A DNA stretch of 64,000 nucleotides from Pseudomonadota bacterium (GTDB taxonomy: Bacteria > Bdellovibrionota_C > UBA2361 > SZUA-149 > DAOLCO01), in assembly GCA_027487795.1 (NCBI GenBank), contig JAIYCX010000037.1, forward strand, positions 1-64,000, written 5' to 3'. The notes under the pieces are model-generated. The model saw nothing but the letters and a program-made list of their open reading frames with translations. It ran no database searches and had not been told where the DNA came from. The translations under genes and the position numbers were made by a program. Position 1 is the first letter of the stretch; the number at the start of each line of letters is the position of its first letter. Below, piece after piece: positions 54,423 to 63,012 of this stretch.

Positions 54423-54881
54423 TTGGCAGATTTACATGACAACTTACTGGCATCATCCTACGCCCCTTCACGTGGCCAAAGAGAAGACCTTAGAGATGAT
54501 AGAAGCGCTAAGAACTTAGCTATTAGAACTGCATTTGTTTCAAGATTCATAGTTCTAAGAGAGAATAGAAGAACTAAAGCTCATCGAACAATAGAAGCGA
54601 TGCAATGGGACTCTACGGTATCAGCAGAAGACTTATTGCAGAGATTTAGAGAGGCATTTATTGCAAATGGTGACAAGCTTGAGCCAGTAGATAGAGATCT
54701 AAATAGAGCTTTAAAACATGCATACATTTCTATTGAACACTTTCTCGGACAGTACTTAGGTAGAACTACCGATTCATTCTATGAGTCATTAATTGACTAT
54801 AAAAAGAGTAACGAATTGCTTTTTGGCGAAGATGAAGATTCTCCTAAAAGTGTTGGTTGGAGATTTCAAGATTTAAAATAA
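54423..54881 (+). CDS. Hypothetical soluble protein
   Basis: 152 residues from a TTG start with ribosome site GAAGGTAAG. No recognised family. It is helical and rich in Arg (about 20) and Asp, with RENRRTKAHRTIEAMQWDS and the end SPKSVGWRFQDL. It is followed after one base by the FlhB-C-like gene, so the two are probably co-expressed, and a role in flagellar assembly is possible (inference from position only). Confidence 0.6.
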   Translation: MADLHDNLLASSYAPSRGQREDLRDDRSAKNLAIRTAFVSRFIVLRENRRTKAHRTIEAMQWDSTVSAEDLLQRFREAFIANGDKLEPVDRDLNRALKHAYISIEHFLGQYLGRTTDSFYESLIDYKKSNELLFGEDEDSPKSVGWRFQDLK

Positions 54882-54882
54882 A

Positions 54883-55194
54883 ATGAAACAAAGAAAATCG
54901 ATTTCCAGAAATTATGCTGTCGCACTAGGTTATAGCTCTAGTGGTTACGGCGACTCTGACAAATATCCTAAAGTACTGGCCTGTGGCGCCGGAGAAATCG
55001 CTAAAAGAATCCTGGAACTAGCGGAAGAAAATAATATAGCAATCAAGCAAGATGAAGAATTACTAAGTATTTTAAGTAATTTCGAGGCTGGTAGCACAAT
55101 TCCAGAAGAGAGTTTTCAAATTGTGTCTGAAATTCTAGCTTTTCTATTCAAAGCCGATTTAGAATGGCCAAAAACAATCCCAAACAATAAATAG
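54883..55194 (+). CDS. Standalone FlhB/EscU C-terminal-domain-like protein
   Basis: 103 residues. The order AVALGYSSSGYGDSDKYPKVLACGAGEIAKRILELAEENNI then QDEELLSILSN and IPEESFQIVSEILAFLF matches the cytoplasmic domain of FlhB (Pro-Lys-Val core, IPEELY-type end). The NPTH autocleavage motif and membrane part are absent, as in the FlhB-like proteins (FhlX/YlqH type) found beside fliK in many bacteria. A FliK-like gene lies at 56858-58459. It may substitute for the FlhB C-domain in the export switch. Confidence 0.8.
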   Translation: MKQRKSISRNYAVALGYSSSGYGDSDKYPKVLACGAGEIAKRILELAEENNIAIKQDEELLSILSNFEAGSTIPEESFQIVSEILAFLFKADLEWPKTIPNNK

Positions 55195-55461
55195 AACACT
55201 GCATATAGAACATTGCGCAATTAACTACCCTAAGTTACTACGTTTTAATTGTAGTTATTTAAATATTAATCTGTAAGTACTCAATCCTACATTCGTTTAA
55301 GCCATTGAAAGTTACATCTAAAATTCAGTTTGATTATGGTATTTCTTGATCTTCTATTTTAATGTAGCATTCTAAACTATATTATTATCACATTATTATT
55401 GATGTTATATTTATAACGCTCTTAATAATGCATTTCATACTTTAAGGAGTAAGAACGGATT
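55195..55461. other. 267-bp AT-rich spacer before ahcY
   Basis: I see no open frame, tRNA or recognisable SAH riboswitch here. A short inverted repeat AACTAC/GTAGTT (55223-55228, 55251-55256) precedes TATTT and could be a weak terminator for the gene before it. AAGGAG at 55444-55449 is the ribosome site for ahcY. Confidence 0.5.
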
Positions 55462-56850
55462 TTGGAAACACAAACAACAACTCAAGAAACAACTAGTCCA
55501 ATTAAAGCTAGTTCTACAAACACAAAAGTAAGCTCAAATATTCCAAAGAGAGTTACACCTGACTACAAAGTTAAAGATATAACTTTAGCAGAAGCAGGTA
55601 GAAAGGCTATCCAATTAGCTGAAAAAGAAATGCCTGGTTTAATGTCACTAAGAAAAGAATTTGGAAAAACTAAGCCACTAAAAGGTGCTAGAATTTCTGG
55701 TTGTTTACATATGACTGTAGAAACAGCTGTGCTTATTGAAACATTAGTTGAATTAGGTGCACAAGTTAGATGGTCAAGCTGTAATATTTTTTCTACACAA
55801 GATCATGCCGCGGCAGCTATAGCGAAAGCAGGTATCCCAGTATTTGCATGGAAAGCGATGACTGAAGAAGAATACCTATGGTGCGTTGATCAAACTATAT
55901 TCTACGATGATGGACAACCACTAAATATGATACTTGACGATGGTGGAGATCTTACAATCAGATGCCACGAGAATTTTCCTGAAGTAATGAGTTCTATCTA
56001 CGGAATATCTGAAGAAACTACTACTGGTGTTCATAGACTTTACCAAATGTTTACTGAAGGAAAGCTAAAAGTTCCTGCGATAAACGTAAATGACTCAGTT
56101 ACAAAGTCAAAATTTGACAATTTATACGGTTGCAGAGAGTCACTGGCTGATGGTCTAAAAAGAGCTACGGATGTAATGGTAGCTGGGAAAGTTGTAGTAG
56201 TTGCTGGATATGGAGATGTAGGTAAAGGTAGCGCTCACTCAATGAAGTCTCTTGGTGCACGTGTCATCATAACTGAAATAGATCCTATCATAGCACTTCA
56301 AGCAGCTATGGAAGGTTATGAAGTTACAACCATGGAAGAAGCAGTAACTCAAGGTGATATTTTTGTTACAGCAACAGGATGTTCAGATGTAATTACATCA
56401 GAACATATGATGAAGATGAAAGATCAAGCGATCGTATGTAATATTGGTCACTTTGATTCAGAAATCGAGTCATCATGGTTACTAAACAATCCAAAAGTAA
56501 AAGTTGAGTCAATTAAACCTCAGGTTGATAAGTGTACTCTGCCAAATGGAAATGAAATCATCCTTCTTGCTGAAGGAAGACTAGTTAACTTAGGTTGTGC
56601 TACAGGGCATCCAGCGTTTGTAATGTCATGTTCTTTTACTAACCAAGTTTTAGCTCAAATAGCTCTTTGGACTGATAAGAACAAATATCCAATTGGAGTT
56701 CACGTTCTACCAAAAGAACTAGATGAAAAAGTTGCTAGACTTCACTTAGATAAACTTGGAGTTAAATTAACAAAGTTAACTGATGCGCAGTCAAAGTATT
56801 TAGGTATAAACCAAGATGGGCCATACAAGCCTGATCATTATAGATACTAA
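55462..56850 (+). CDS. ahcY: S-adenosylhomocysteinase
   Basis: 462 residues, TTG start 12 bases after [23 protein letters not shown] is the substrate-domain signature, [14 protein letters not shown] binds NAD, and the C-terminal KPDHYRY closes the active site. The N-terminus has a Thr/Ser-rich extension of about 30 residues before KVKDITLAE. It hydrolyses S-adenosylhomocysteine to adenosine and homocysteine, recycling the product of methylation. It is flanked by flagellar-type genes but looks independent. It ends at a strong terminator. Confidence 0.96.
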   Translation: METQTTTQETTSPIKASSTNTKVSSNIPKRVTPDYKVKDITLAEAGRKAIQLAEKEMPGLMSLRKEFGKTKPLKGARISGCLHMTVETAVLIETLVELGAQVRWSSCNIFSTQDHAAAAIAKAGIPVFAWKAMTEEEYLWCVDQTIFYDDGQPLNMILDDGGDLTIRCHENFPEVMSSIYGISEETTTGVHRLYQMFTEGKLKVPAINVNDSVTKSKFDNLYGCRESLADGLKRATDVMVAGKVVVVAGYGDVGKGSAHSMKSLGARVIITEIDPIIALQAAMEGYEVTTMEEAVTQGDIFVTATGCSDVITSEHMMKMKDQAIVCNIGHFDSEIESSWLLNNPKVKVESIKPQVDKCTLPNGNEIILLAEGRLVNLGCATGHPAFVMSCSFTNQVLAQIALWTDKNKYPIGVHVLPKELDEKVARLHLDKLGVKLTKLTDAQSKYLGINQDGPYKPDHYRY

Positions 56851-56857
56851 TTAATAT

Positions 56858-58459
56858 CTATATGACAAGAATAGGCAGGGAGTTGAAATTACTCCCTGCC
56901 TTTTTTATTTCTTCTTGACTTAGAGTATTAATCTCTAATCTTCTACTCTGAATATTTACTTCAGAGGAAATTATTTTTGCCAAGTCTTTTCTAAACTGCT
57001 CTGATTTTTTAGTTAAGAAACTTACCTTAGCATCATCTTCAAGACTAAAATTTATATCTATTTTATTCATGGAATAAAATGCTTCAAAAGAAGTAACTCC
57101 TAAATTTGGTAAAGGTATTTGTCCTTGAAAATGAATGACTTGATCCTTGTTACTTGTTTGATCTCTTTCTCGACTTTCTTCCCCCTCCTCCCTACTACCA
57201 GAATTATTATTTTTACTATTTTCCTTATTTCTTTTAGAATCAGGGTCGACAACTAATTCACCAAAACCAAACATCCCCTGAAATAAAAAAGGAAATAGTA
57301 TAAACTCCGGTTCATTGAGAGACTGCATAATTGGCTCAAGTCTATTAATCATCTCTTGGGTAGTTAACATTTGTTCAACTACTGTATGTAAAGATTTAAC
57401 TTGATTAATATTATCATCAGTCATTTTATTATTTAATTGATTTAATAAGGTAGAGTTTTCTAATCTAGTTTCAATTCCCTTTTTTAAATCTTCAATGATA
57501 ACAGATCTTGTATCTGATTTTTGATCACTAAGAGTTTTTAATTTAGTTAAAATGACTCTTAAATAATCACCGTAGTTCTGATTATTTTGACCTTTTGTAC
57601 TTTTACTATCATTTCCTAAGTTCTCTATCTCAGAGCTTAAAGCAAATATTAATTTAGCTAATTGTTGCGAAGCACTTTTACCATTTGTCTTATCTAAAAA
57701 TAGTAACTCATCTAACTTATCTCTGAGCAAAAATATAAATCTATCCTCCTTACTCCCGAAGGACTTACTTATTGTATCTCCCAGTTCTCTAGAAATTTCT
57801 GATATAGTCTTTGAGAGATTTCCTGAGAAGGCCTCTTTAAGCAGCTTTGCTAGTTTTATAGGATTTTGTAATGTCTCCTCTGATGGGAGTATACTTTTTA
57901 ATTTGTATAAAAGTTCGCTAAGATTTGAAGCTTTATTTATTAAGTTAAGTTCAGGGAACCTCACATTAGCTGACAAATTATGATTTTCCTCTAAGACGGA
58001 AGGCAAATAAGGATTTAACCTTATTAGTAGATCTTCAACTTTTTTAGTCAAATCAGTTATCGATCTTAATGAATCAAAAATAACTGGTGCTCCAGAAACA
58101 TCCTTTGAAAAATTTGAAAAATCTCCTTTTTTTATTATTTCTTGTATTTTTAAAATTATCTGAGAATCCTGTTTTAAAATTTCAGCCCTGACTCTATCTC
58201 CTACATTTACATCCTTAGGGAGTTTAGCTTCTATTAGCTGTCCAAATAAGTATAGTAGGCCTGTACCATTTGAATTATTTATTGACCTAACCAAGAACTG
58301 AAGTGAGTCCCCTACTTTCAAATCAGGTACACGCATAGGCAGAACTTGAGTAGATGAGACACTTAAGGAGTCTTTAATTGCTTGAGGCACAGTAGCGCTT
58401 GAAGTCGGAGGGACCCCTGAAGTCTGATTACTCGATTTTATACTTATTTCTCCCGCCAT
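56858..58459 (-). CDS. FliK-like flagellar hook-length control protein
   Basis: 533 residues. Residues about 40-110 form a small beta domain (KVGDSLQFLVRSINNSNGTG, NVGDRVRAEIL). The middle is long, helical and Ser/Lys/Asn-rich. Residues about 435-530 (NLGVTSFEAFYSMNKIDINFSLEDDAKVSF and so on) resemble the Flg_hook C-terminal domain of FliK: FxxxxxIDI plus a following helix. The assignment rests on this domain, the linker-like middle and the nearby FlhB-C-like gene. Its last 15 codons include the ahcY terminator on the other strand. Confidence 0.65.
   Translation of the reverse strand: MAGEISIKSSNQTSGVPPTSSATVPQAIKDSLSVSSTQVLPMRVPDLKVGDSLQFLVRSINNSNGTGLLYLFGQLIEAKLPKDVNVGDRVRAEILKQDSQIILKIQEIIKKGDFSNFSKDVSGAPVIFDSLRSITDLTKKVEDLLIRLNPYLPSVLEENHNLSANVRFPELNLINKASNLSELLYKLKSILPSEETLQNPIKLAKLLKEAFSGNLSKTISEISRELGDTISKSFGSKEDRFIFLLRDKLDELLFLDKTNGKSASQQLAKLIFALSSEIENLGNDSKSTKGQNNQNYGDYLRVILTKLKTLSDQKSDTRSVIIEDLKKGIETRLENSTLLNQLNNKMTDDNINQVKSLHTVVEQMLTTQEMINRLEPIMQSLNEPEFILFPFLFQGMFGFGELVVDPDSKRNKENSKNNNSGSREEGEESRERDQTSNKDQVIHFQGQIPLPNLGVTSFEAFYSMNKIDINFSLEDDAKVSFLTKKSEQFRKDLAKIISSEVNIQSRRLEINTLSQEEIKKAGSNFNSLPILVI
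56873..56907 (+). terminator. Strong terminator of ahcY inside the FliK-like gene
   Basis: AGGCAGGGAGT (56873-56883) pairs perfectly with ACTCCCTGCCT (56891-56901), with a 7-base loop, followed by TTTTTATTT. On the minus strand the same bases encode the last residues of the FliK-like protein (KAGSNFNSLPI). Confidence 0.93.
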
Positions 58460-58581
58460 TACTAAACTTTTCTATTCTATGATTTTAATTTAGATGATAG
58501 AAGGTACTGATTATTCTCGTTTTTTTAGCTATACAAAAAGCTAGAAATAAGACTCATGTTATTAGTTACTTAAACAGATCT

Positions 58582-59487
58582 ATGAAAAATTTTTTTAGTG
58601 CACTTGGTATTATTTTCTCTTTATTCCTAGTTATGATGGCAATAGGCTTCTTTGCTCTTGTAAAAGGCTTAGATGCAAATACTATAACTGATTTATCTGC
58701 AACGAAGGATAATTCAGTCGGAATAGTAGACCTAAAAGGGGAAATTAATAATTCATATGAGTTCAGAGAAAAGCTTGATAAATTCGTACAAGATAAATCT
58801 ATTAAAGCTATAGTGATTGCAATAGACTCTCCAGGTGGAGCAGTTGGAGCTTCCGAGGAAATCTATAGATATATACTAGAAGCAAGAAGCAAAAAACCTG
58901 TTGTTTGTTCACTAGGGAACATGGCTGCTTCTGGAGGACTATACTCATCCTTAGGTTGTCAAAAAGTTATTACACAAGCCGGTACTCTAACAGGTTCAAT
59001 TGGTGTAATCATGATGTTGCCAAACGTTAGTTCGATTATGGAAAAAGTTGGTGTCCAGTTTCATATAATCAAAACTGGACAATTCAAAGATACTGGAACG
59101 CCATTTAGAGATCTTACAGAATCAGATCGTAATTTTCTTCACTCGGTTGCATCTCAGGCATACGAACAGTTTATAGATGCTGTCTCTACTGCTAGAAATA
59201 TCCCTAAAGAAAAAGTAAGAGAATTTGCAGATGGTAGAATTATTCTGGGTGAAACTTCAGTTAAGTTAGGCCTAGCAGATAAAATAGGTACACTTAAAGA
59301 TGCCGCTAGGGAATCTCTAAGCCTAGTCCCAGGATACGATGCAACTAAAGCAGTAGAACCTAGCCTTGTTTTCCCTACCAAAAAAATGAAATTTGCTGAG
59401 TTCTTAGAGAATGTTAATGGAGAAGCTTCAGTTCCTTTTATTCCTCAGAAGTTTCAAAGCATGAGCATTCGTTACCAATTAATGTAA
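58582..59487 (+). CDS. sppA: Signal peptide peptidase SppA
   Basis: 301 residues, the short single-domain form (S49). An N-terminal membrane anchor (about 7-27), then VIAIDSPGGAVGASEEIYR, the catalytic Ser117 in MAASGGLY, and Lys169 in TGQFKDTG, the Ser/Lys dyad. TLTGSIGVIM is also typical. It cleaves remnant signal peptides in the inner membrane. It is divergent from the FliK-like gene and probably monocistronic. Confidence 0.93.
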   Translation: MKNFFSALGIIFSLFLVMMAIGFFALVKGLDANTITDLSATKDNSVGIVDLKGEINNSYEFREKLDKFVQDKSIKAIVIAIDSPGGAVGASEEIYRYILEARSKKPVVCSLGNMAASGGLYSSLGCQKVITQAGTLTGSIGVIMMLPNVSSIMEKVGVQFHIIKTGQFKDTGTPFRDLTESDRNFLHSVASQAYEQFIDAVSTARNIPKEKVREFADGRIILGETSVKLGLADKIGTLKDAARESLSLVPGYDATKAVEPSLVFPTKKMKFAEFLENVNGEASVPFIPQKFQSMSIRYQLM

Positions 59488-59515
59488 GATATTAATAAAA
59501 TAGAAATAAGAGTTC

Positions 59516-59545
59516 TTGCGTAACAGTTTTCAGATATGCTTTAAT
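59516..59545 (+). promoter_or_regulatory. Candidate promoter for the response regulator
   Basis: TTGCGT (59516-59521) and TTTAAT (59540-59545) are separated by 18 bases, a plausible sigma-70-type pair, 12 bases before the ATG at 59557. This leaves only a short leader. Confidence 0.4.
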
Positions 59546-59556
59546 TAAATATAGAT

Positions 59557-60291
59557 ATGGACAATAATTTACAATCGCCTCATATACTAATTATTGAAGA
59601 TGAACCTTCTGTAAGAGAAGGACTAATTGATAGTTTAACGCTAGAAGGTTATAAAATTAGCTTTTCAGACAATGGACCTGATGGGGTTACTTCTTATACA
59701 GAAAATCGCCCTGATCTAGTTATATTAGACGTGATGATACCCGGCCTAGATGGGCTGGAAGTATGTAAAAAAATTAGACTTCAAAATAATACTACTCCTA
59801 TTATCATATTAACAGCCAAGGCTGGTGAAATAGATAAAGTACTTGGGCTTGAACTTGGTGCCGATGATTATCTAACAAAGCCTTTTGGAATGAGAGAGTT
59901 GTTAGCCCGAATTAAAGCTTTACTAAGAAGATCCTCACCTGCATTAAGCTTATCTAGTGAAGTTGTCGTAGAGGCAAATGAAGAATTTAATGAAATAACA
60001 TTTTCAGATGTTGCTGTAGATTTCAAAACTTATAGAGCTAAAAAAGGCACTAAAGAATTAAACCTGTCAGCCAAAGAATTTGAACTACTAAAGTACCTAA
60101 GTAAAAAAGTAGATGTACCTGTAAGTAGAGATGAATTACTAGATCAAGTATGGGGCTATAACTCTTATCCGACGACTAGGACTGTTGATAATTTTATTGC
60201 AAGACTGAGACAAAAATTAGAAGAATCACCCGAAAGACCACGTCATATCCTAACTGTACATGGGGTTGGATATAAGTTTGTTTACGCATAG
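59557..60291 (+). CDS. OmpR-family response regulator
   Basis: 244 residues. Receiver domain 8-122 with Glu14, Asp15, phosphoacceptor Asp58, Thr86 and Lys108 in place. A winged-helix effector follows (about 145-243) with LSAKEFELLKYL, VSRDELLDQVWGY and RTVDNFIARLRQKLE, then VHGVGYKF. It would be phosphorylated by a histidine kinase, which is not encoded beside it. There is a polar linker of about 20 residues. Possible targets include the downstream genes, where an 11-bp-spaced direct repeat occurs. Confidence 0.95.
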   Translation: MDNNLQSPHILIIEDEPSVREGLIDSLTLEGYKISFSDNGPDGVTSYTENRPDLVILDVMIPGLDGLEVCKKIRLQNNTTPIIILTAKAGEIDKVLGLELGADDYLTKPFGMRELLARIKALLRRSSPALSLSSEVVVEANEEFNEITFSDVAVDFKTYRAKKGTKELNLSAKEFELLKYLSKKVDVPVSRDELLDQVWGYNSYPTTRTVDNFIARLRQKLEESPERPRHILTVHGVGYKFVYA

Positions 60292-60396
60292 CTCCAATAA
60301 TTACAACTACTTATGCTCATAACTAGATTTTTTTCAAAATAATTAAATATTTTAAATCTAACTGAATCCTTTTTTGTCCCCGAAGTATCTCAACTG

Positions 60397-60414
60397 TGTA
60401 ACAACTTTGTAACA
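60397..60414 (+). promoter_or_regulatory. Direct repeat TGTAACA with 11-bp period
   Basis: TGTAACA occurs at 60397-60403 and 60408-60414, the 11-bp spacing typical of tandem OmpR/PhoB-family sites. It lies between the response regulator gene and the next gene, 16 bases before the latter's GTG, so it overlaps the ribosome-site region, which fits repression better than activation. Confidence 0.35.
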
Positions 60415-60429
60415 GGGGTAGCAAAAATC

Positions 60430-60831
60430 GTGAATACACTAGGTAATTTAAATCAAAAAATAAATAAGAACTATATTAACCAAGCTTCAGCATCTAATAA
60501 GCTAGCTAAAAGCAGTCGACTAAATAAAATACTAGCAAACAAGGCTCAGATATTGGAAACTATTACTAGCCCCTGCGGATTAGCAGAGGATATTTTAAAT
60601 GATTACGTTGATTGTGAACTTGATCTCTCATCTAGAGATAGAGTAGAGGAACATTTATGTGCTTGCAAATACTGCAAAGAAACTGTTAATGAACTTTTAT
60701 TTCTTAAAGCTAGTACAGGATTGTTATCTAATACTAAAATTGACTTAGATCTTGGTATTAAAAATAGATTAAGAAATGCATTAACCAAAGAACTTGGGAT
60801 AAACTTATCAAATGCAAATTATAAAAAATAA
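60430..60831 (+). CDS. Zinc-finger anti-sigma-like protein (ZAS domain)
   Basis: 133 residues, GTG start. The N-terminal ~45 residues are basic and polar. Residues 51-90 form a ZAS/zf-HC2 domain with NDYVDCELDLSSRDRVEEHL and the zinc ligands H75-x3-C79-x2-C82. No transmembrane helix follows, so it would be a soluble anti-sigma factor. Such proteins bind ECF sigma factors, but none is encoded next to it; the neighbouring regulator is an OmpR-type protein. Cys49, Cys62 and Cys77 are extra. Confidence 0.75.
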   Translation: MNTLGNLNQKINKNYINQASASNKLAKSSRLNKILANKAQILETITSPCGLAEDILNDYVDCELDLSSRDRVEEHLCACKYCKETVNELLFLKASTGLLSNTKIDLDLGIKNRLRNALTKELGINLSNANYKK

Positions 60832-60851
60832 ACCAGTCTAGGGACCGAAAT

Positions 60852-60989
60852 ATGTTATACTTATTTGGAATTATTTCGGTCATAGTATGTTTTCTATTTT
60901 TGGGATACATTTGGCTTGAAGTAGAAGAGAAAAACGCTGAGAAGCCAGAGGCTCAAAGAAAGTGGTCAGATCCAAAAAACAAAGGCTAA
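60852..60989 (+). CDS. Tiny membrane protein, 45 residues
   Basis: Starts at ATG 60852 seven bases after AGGGA, ends at TAA 60989. One hydrophobic helix (about 2-22, LYLFGIISVIVCFLFLGYIW) then a charged tail (EVEEKNAEKPEAQRKWSDPKN). It overlaps the start of the next gene by 28 bases. The size and layout are similar to CcoQ/FixQ- or CcmD-like small membrane proteins, but no cytochrome genes are nearby. The function is unknown. Confidence 0.6.
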   Translation: MLYLFGIISVIVCFLFLGYIWLEVEEKNAEKPEAQRKWSDPKNKG

Positions 60990-61561
60990 AGATAGCGAAT
61001 CATCAAAAATATTCACTGTCTTTTCTAATTTTCTCTTCCCTAAATTTATTAATCAGTATTCTTTGTCTTTTTACCCAAAACATACTTGCAGAAGAAAAAG
61101 AGGAAAAAGATAGTACTGAAGATACCTCAGTACTTATCAAAGAAAATAAATCTAAAAATGCTAATTCTATAGAAACATACTATAGCGAACTATTTAGAGA
61201 GAAAGCAAAAGAAGCTCATGCTGGAGTTATATTAGGCAATATAATTGCAGTTGATGATGATTCTCATTATATTTATGTTAAACCAAAAGAAACAGGACTA
61301 GGTAGACTTTTTGTTTATATAGATTCAAAAACAGCAATAACTTTTGAGGAAAAGAATAAAAGGAAAAAACTAAAAATCTCAGATTTATTTGAAGGAGATA
61401 GAGTTGCAATAAGATCGTTAGCTAAATATGGCATAATACTAGCTGATGAAATTTTCCTCATCAAAGGAGATTTCGAACAAAAAACTAAATACGCTAAGAA
61501 AAAAATATCAGCAGCAAGTAAACCTGCTGGAGAAAAGGAGAAAAAATCTGGTGGTCACTAA
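60962..61561 (+). CDS. Secreted or membrane-anchored protein, hypothetical
   Basis: 199 residues from a GTG start. Hydrophobic segment at about 19-42 (LSFLIFSSLNLLISILCLF), possibly a signal peptide cut after ILAEE. The rest is highly charged. Residues about 85-165 contain VILGNIIAVDDDSHYIYVKPKETG and KISDLFEGDRVAIRS, reminiscent of a small beta-barrel (OB/DUF5666-like) domain. The C-terminus is Lys-rich. It overlaps the genes on both sides, suggesting one transcript with them. Confidence 0.55.
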   Translation: MVRSKKQRLKIANHQKYSLSFLIFSSLNLLISILCLFTQNILAEEKEEKDSTEDTSVLIKENKSKNANSIETYYSELFREKAKEAHAGVILGNIIAVDDDSHYIYVKPKETGLGRLFVYIDSKTAITFEEKNKRKKLKISDLFEGDRVAIRSLAKYGIILADEIFLIKGDFEQKTKYAKKKISAASKPAGEKEKKSGGH

Positions 61562-61967
61562 TTCTACTATAAATAAATGTACTATTTGTCTCTTAACTAT
61601 AATAAGTATAGTAACAGTCGTACATGCGGAGAAACCAAAAAACATGCGATCAGAAAAAAATTTCTCTGTATACGTTCCAGAATCTGACGAAACTAAAGAG
61701 TTAAATCTAAAAAAACATCAAACTGGTTCTGTCAAAGTATACTTATCGACACTTGGTGAACAGGTTGATAAGTATATGGTATCAATAATTCGCCTTGGAG
61801 AAGACCAGATAGTAGCAAGCGGGCTTACTGATGTACATGGAGAAATTAACTTTAGAAAACTTTCTCCAGGTAAATATACAGTTTATCTTAATAAAAAAGT
61901 TAATGTTGAAGAAAATGAACTTACTACTGTTAAAATCGGAGATTTTTTTCTTAAAGCTACTCCCTAA
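61551..61967 (+). CDS. Secreted protein with carboxypeptidase-regulatory-like fold, hypothetical
   Basis: I choose GTG at 61551, ten bases after AAGGAG (61535-61540), giving 138 residues; the upstream ATG at 61446 lies deep inside the previous gene. A signal peptide follows (hydrophobic core about 9-22, VVHA cleavage). The segment IVASGLTDVHGEINFRKLSPGKYTVYL is like the prealbumin/carboxypeptidase-regulatory beta-sandwich (…TD.nG.f.f..lpPG.Y.l…). It is probably periplasmic. It overlaps the next gene as well. Confidence 0.6.
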   Translation: MVTNSTINKCTICLLTIISIVTVVHAEKPKNMRSEKNFSVYVPESDETKELNLKKHQTGSVKVYLSTLGEQVDKYMVSIIRLGEDQIVASGLTDVHGEINFRKLSPGKYTVYLNKKVNVEENELTTVKIGDFFLKATP

Positions 61968-62457
61968 TCAAAAGTTTACTAAACTAATAATTTATAAATT
62001 AATAGTTTTAAATTTACTATTCAACACTAGTTGTTCTTTTAAAAAAAATAACCCGCCTCAAACATCTAAATACAAAGTTGAAGTTACTGACAGCTCTGGT
62101 AAAAAAATAGATTCTTCTACTAACTTAGTTAGTAGAGTGGAAATTAAAACTTTAAAAGATAAAAATACCTTAGGCCTAGGTAAACAATCGAATTCATCAG
62201 CTCCTATATTATTTTCTGTTAAGCCAGTAGTTGATGGGTACAAAAAAGTTAATGGTCTTAAAATAATATCTCAAACTCCCGCATCAACACTATTAAAACT
62301 AAAAAACAATGATTTGATTACGGCAATTGGACAAAAGAAACCAAATTCTGGAAAAGATAGTAAATATCTTACTCAATGTCTTAAAACAAATAAAGAATGT
62401 AGCCTGACTTACGAAAGACTAGGTAAAGCATACAAAATATATATCTATAAGCTTTAG
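61915..62457 (+). CDS. PDZ-like envelope protein, hypothetical
   Basis: The start is uncertain. I choose ATG 61915 (180 residues), which has AGAA upstream and leaves a plausible membrane/secretion segment (about 20-38) ending at NTSC; this would be a non-standard lipoprotein site. The overlap with the previous gene is 53 bases. The C-terminal ~85 residues (PVVDGYKKVNGLKIISQTP, LKLKNNDLITAIGQKK) look like a PDZ domain of the GspC/HtrA type. It ends overlapping the stop of the opposite-strand gene by four bases. Confidence 0.55.
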   Translation: MNLLLLKSEIFFLKLLPNQKFTKLIIYKLIVLNLLFNTSCSFKKNNPPQTSKYKVEVTDSSGKKIDSSTNLVSRVEIKTLKDKNTLGLGKQSNSSAPILFSVKPVVDGYKKVNGLKIISQTPASTLLKLKNNDLITAIGQKKPNSGKDSKYLTQCLKTNKECSLTYERLGKAYKIYIYKL

Positions 62458-62924
62458 TTAATAAACTTTATTTTATTTCCTGATGGGTCTGTAATTGTAA
62501 ATGTTGTAGTATATTTTAATTTATTAACTTCGGATATTTGACTATTTCTAATTTCAGAATCAGTTATCCTAGCATGTAAACGATGATGTAGTTTATTGAT
62601 ACCATTTTTTACTTTGATTAATATTTCTGACTTTGAAGAAACATTCTGTTCCAAAGATTTATTTGCTATTAATTTTTTACTATCAGGAAGTATAAAGATA
62701 ATTTCTTCTGGAGTTTCTGATAGTATTTTAAATTCTAAAATCCTTTCATAAAAATCTTTTGTTTGGCCGGGGTCTTGATAATAAAAGCTGCTACCCTCTA
62801 ATTGAATAAGATAGTTATCAAAAATAGTCTTTTCTCTATGACTACCTGACCAAAGAAATACAAAACCAATTACTACAAAATAAAGTAATACTATTTTTAT
62901 AAAAGAGCTTGTTGAGTAATTCAT
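62454..62924 (-). CDS. Membrane-anchored VOC/glyoxalase-fold protein, hypothetical
   Basis: 156 residues. One N-terminal helix (about 9-26) anchors a soluble domain. Residues about 42-155 follow the vicinal oxygen chelate layout: SSFYYQDPGQTKDFYERILEFKILSE at the start and FTITDPSGNKIKFIN at the end, typical of glyoxalase/bleomycin-resistance folds. The metal ligands are not obvious (Gln/His/Glu pattern incomplete). Most VOC proteins are cytoplasmic, so a membrane-anchored, probably periplasmic one is odd. It is convergent with the PDZ-like gene. Confidence 0.6.
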   Translation of the reverse strand: MNYSTSSFIKIVLLYFVVIGFVFLWSGSHREKTIFDNYLIQLEGSSFYYQDPGQTKDFYERILEFKILSETPEEIIFILPDSKKLIANKSLEQNVSSKSEILIKVKNGINKLHHRLHARITDSEIRNSQISEVNKLKYTTTFTITDPSGNKIKFIN

Positions 62925-63012
62925 ACAATAAGAATGATAAATTTGTTATGCTGTCTATAGTTGTGCTGTAATGATAAGAAATTAAATTACATAAATAAAT
63001 TCAGGCTAAATT

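Noticed and set aside
55195..55461. SAH riboswitch before ahcY
   Set aside because: I could not find the conserved GC-rich stem and core; the spacer is AT-rich without matching structure.
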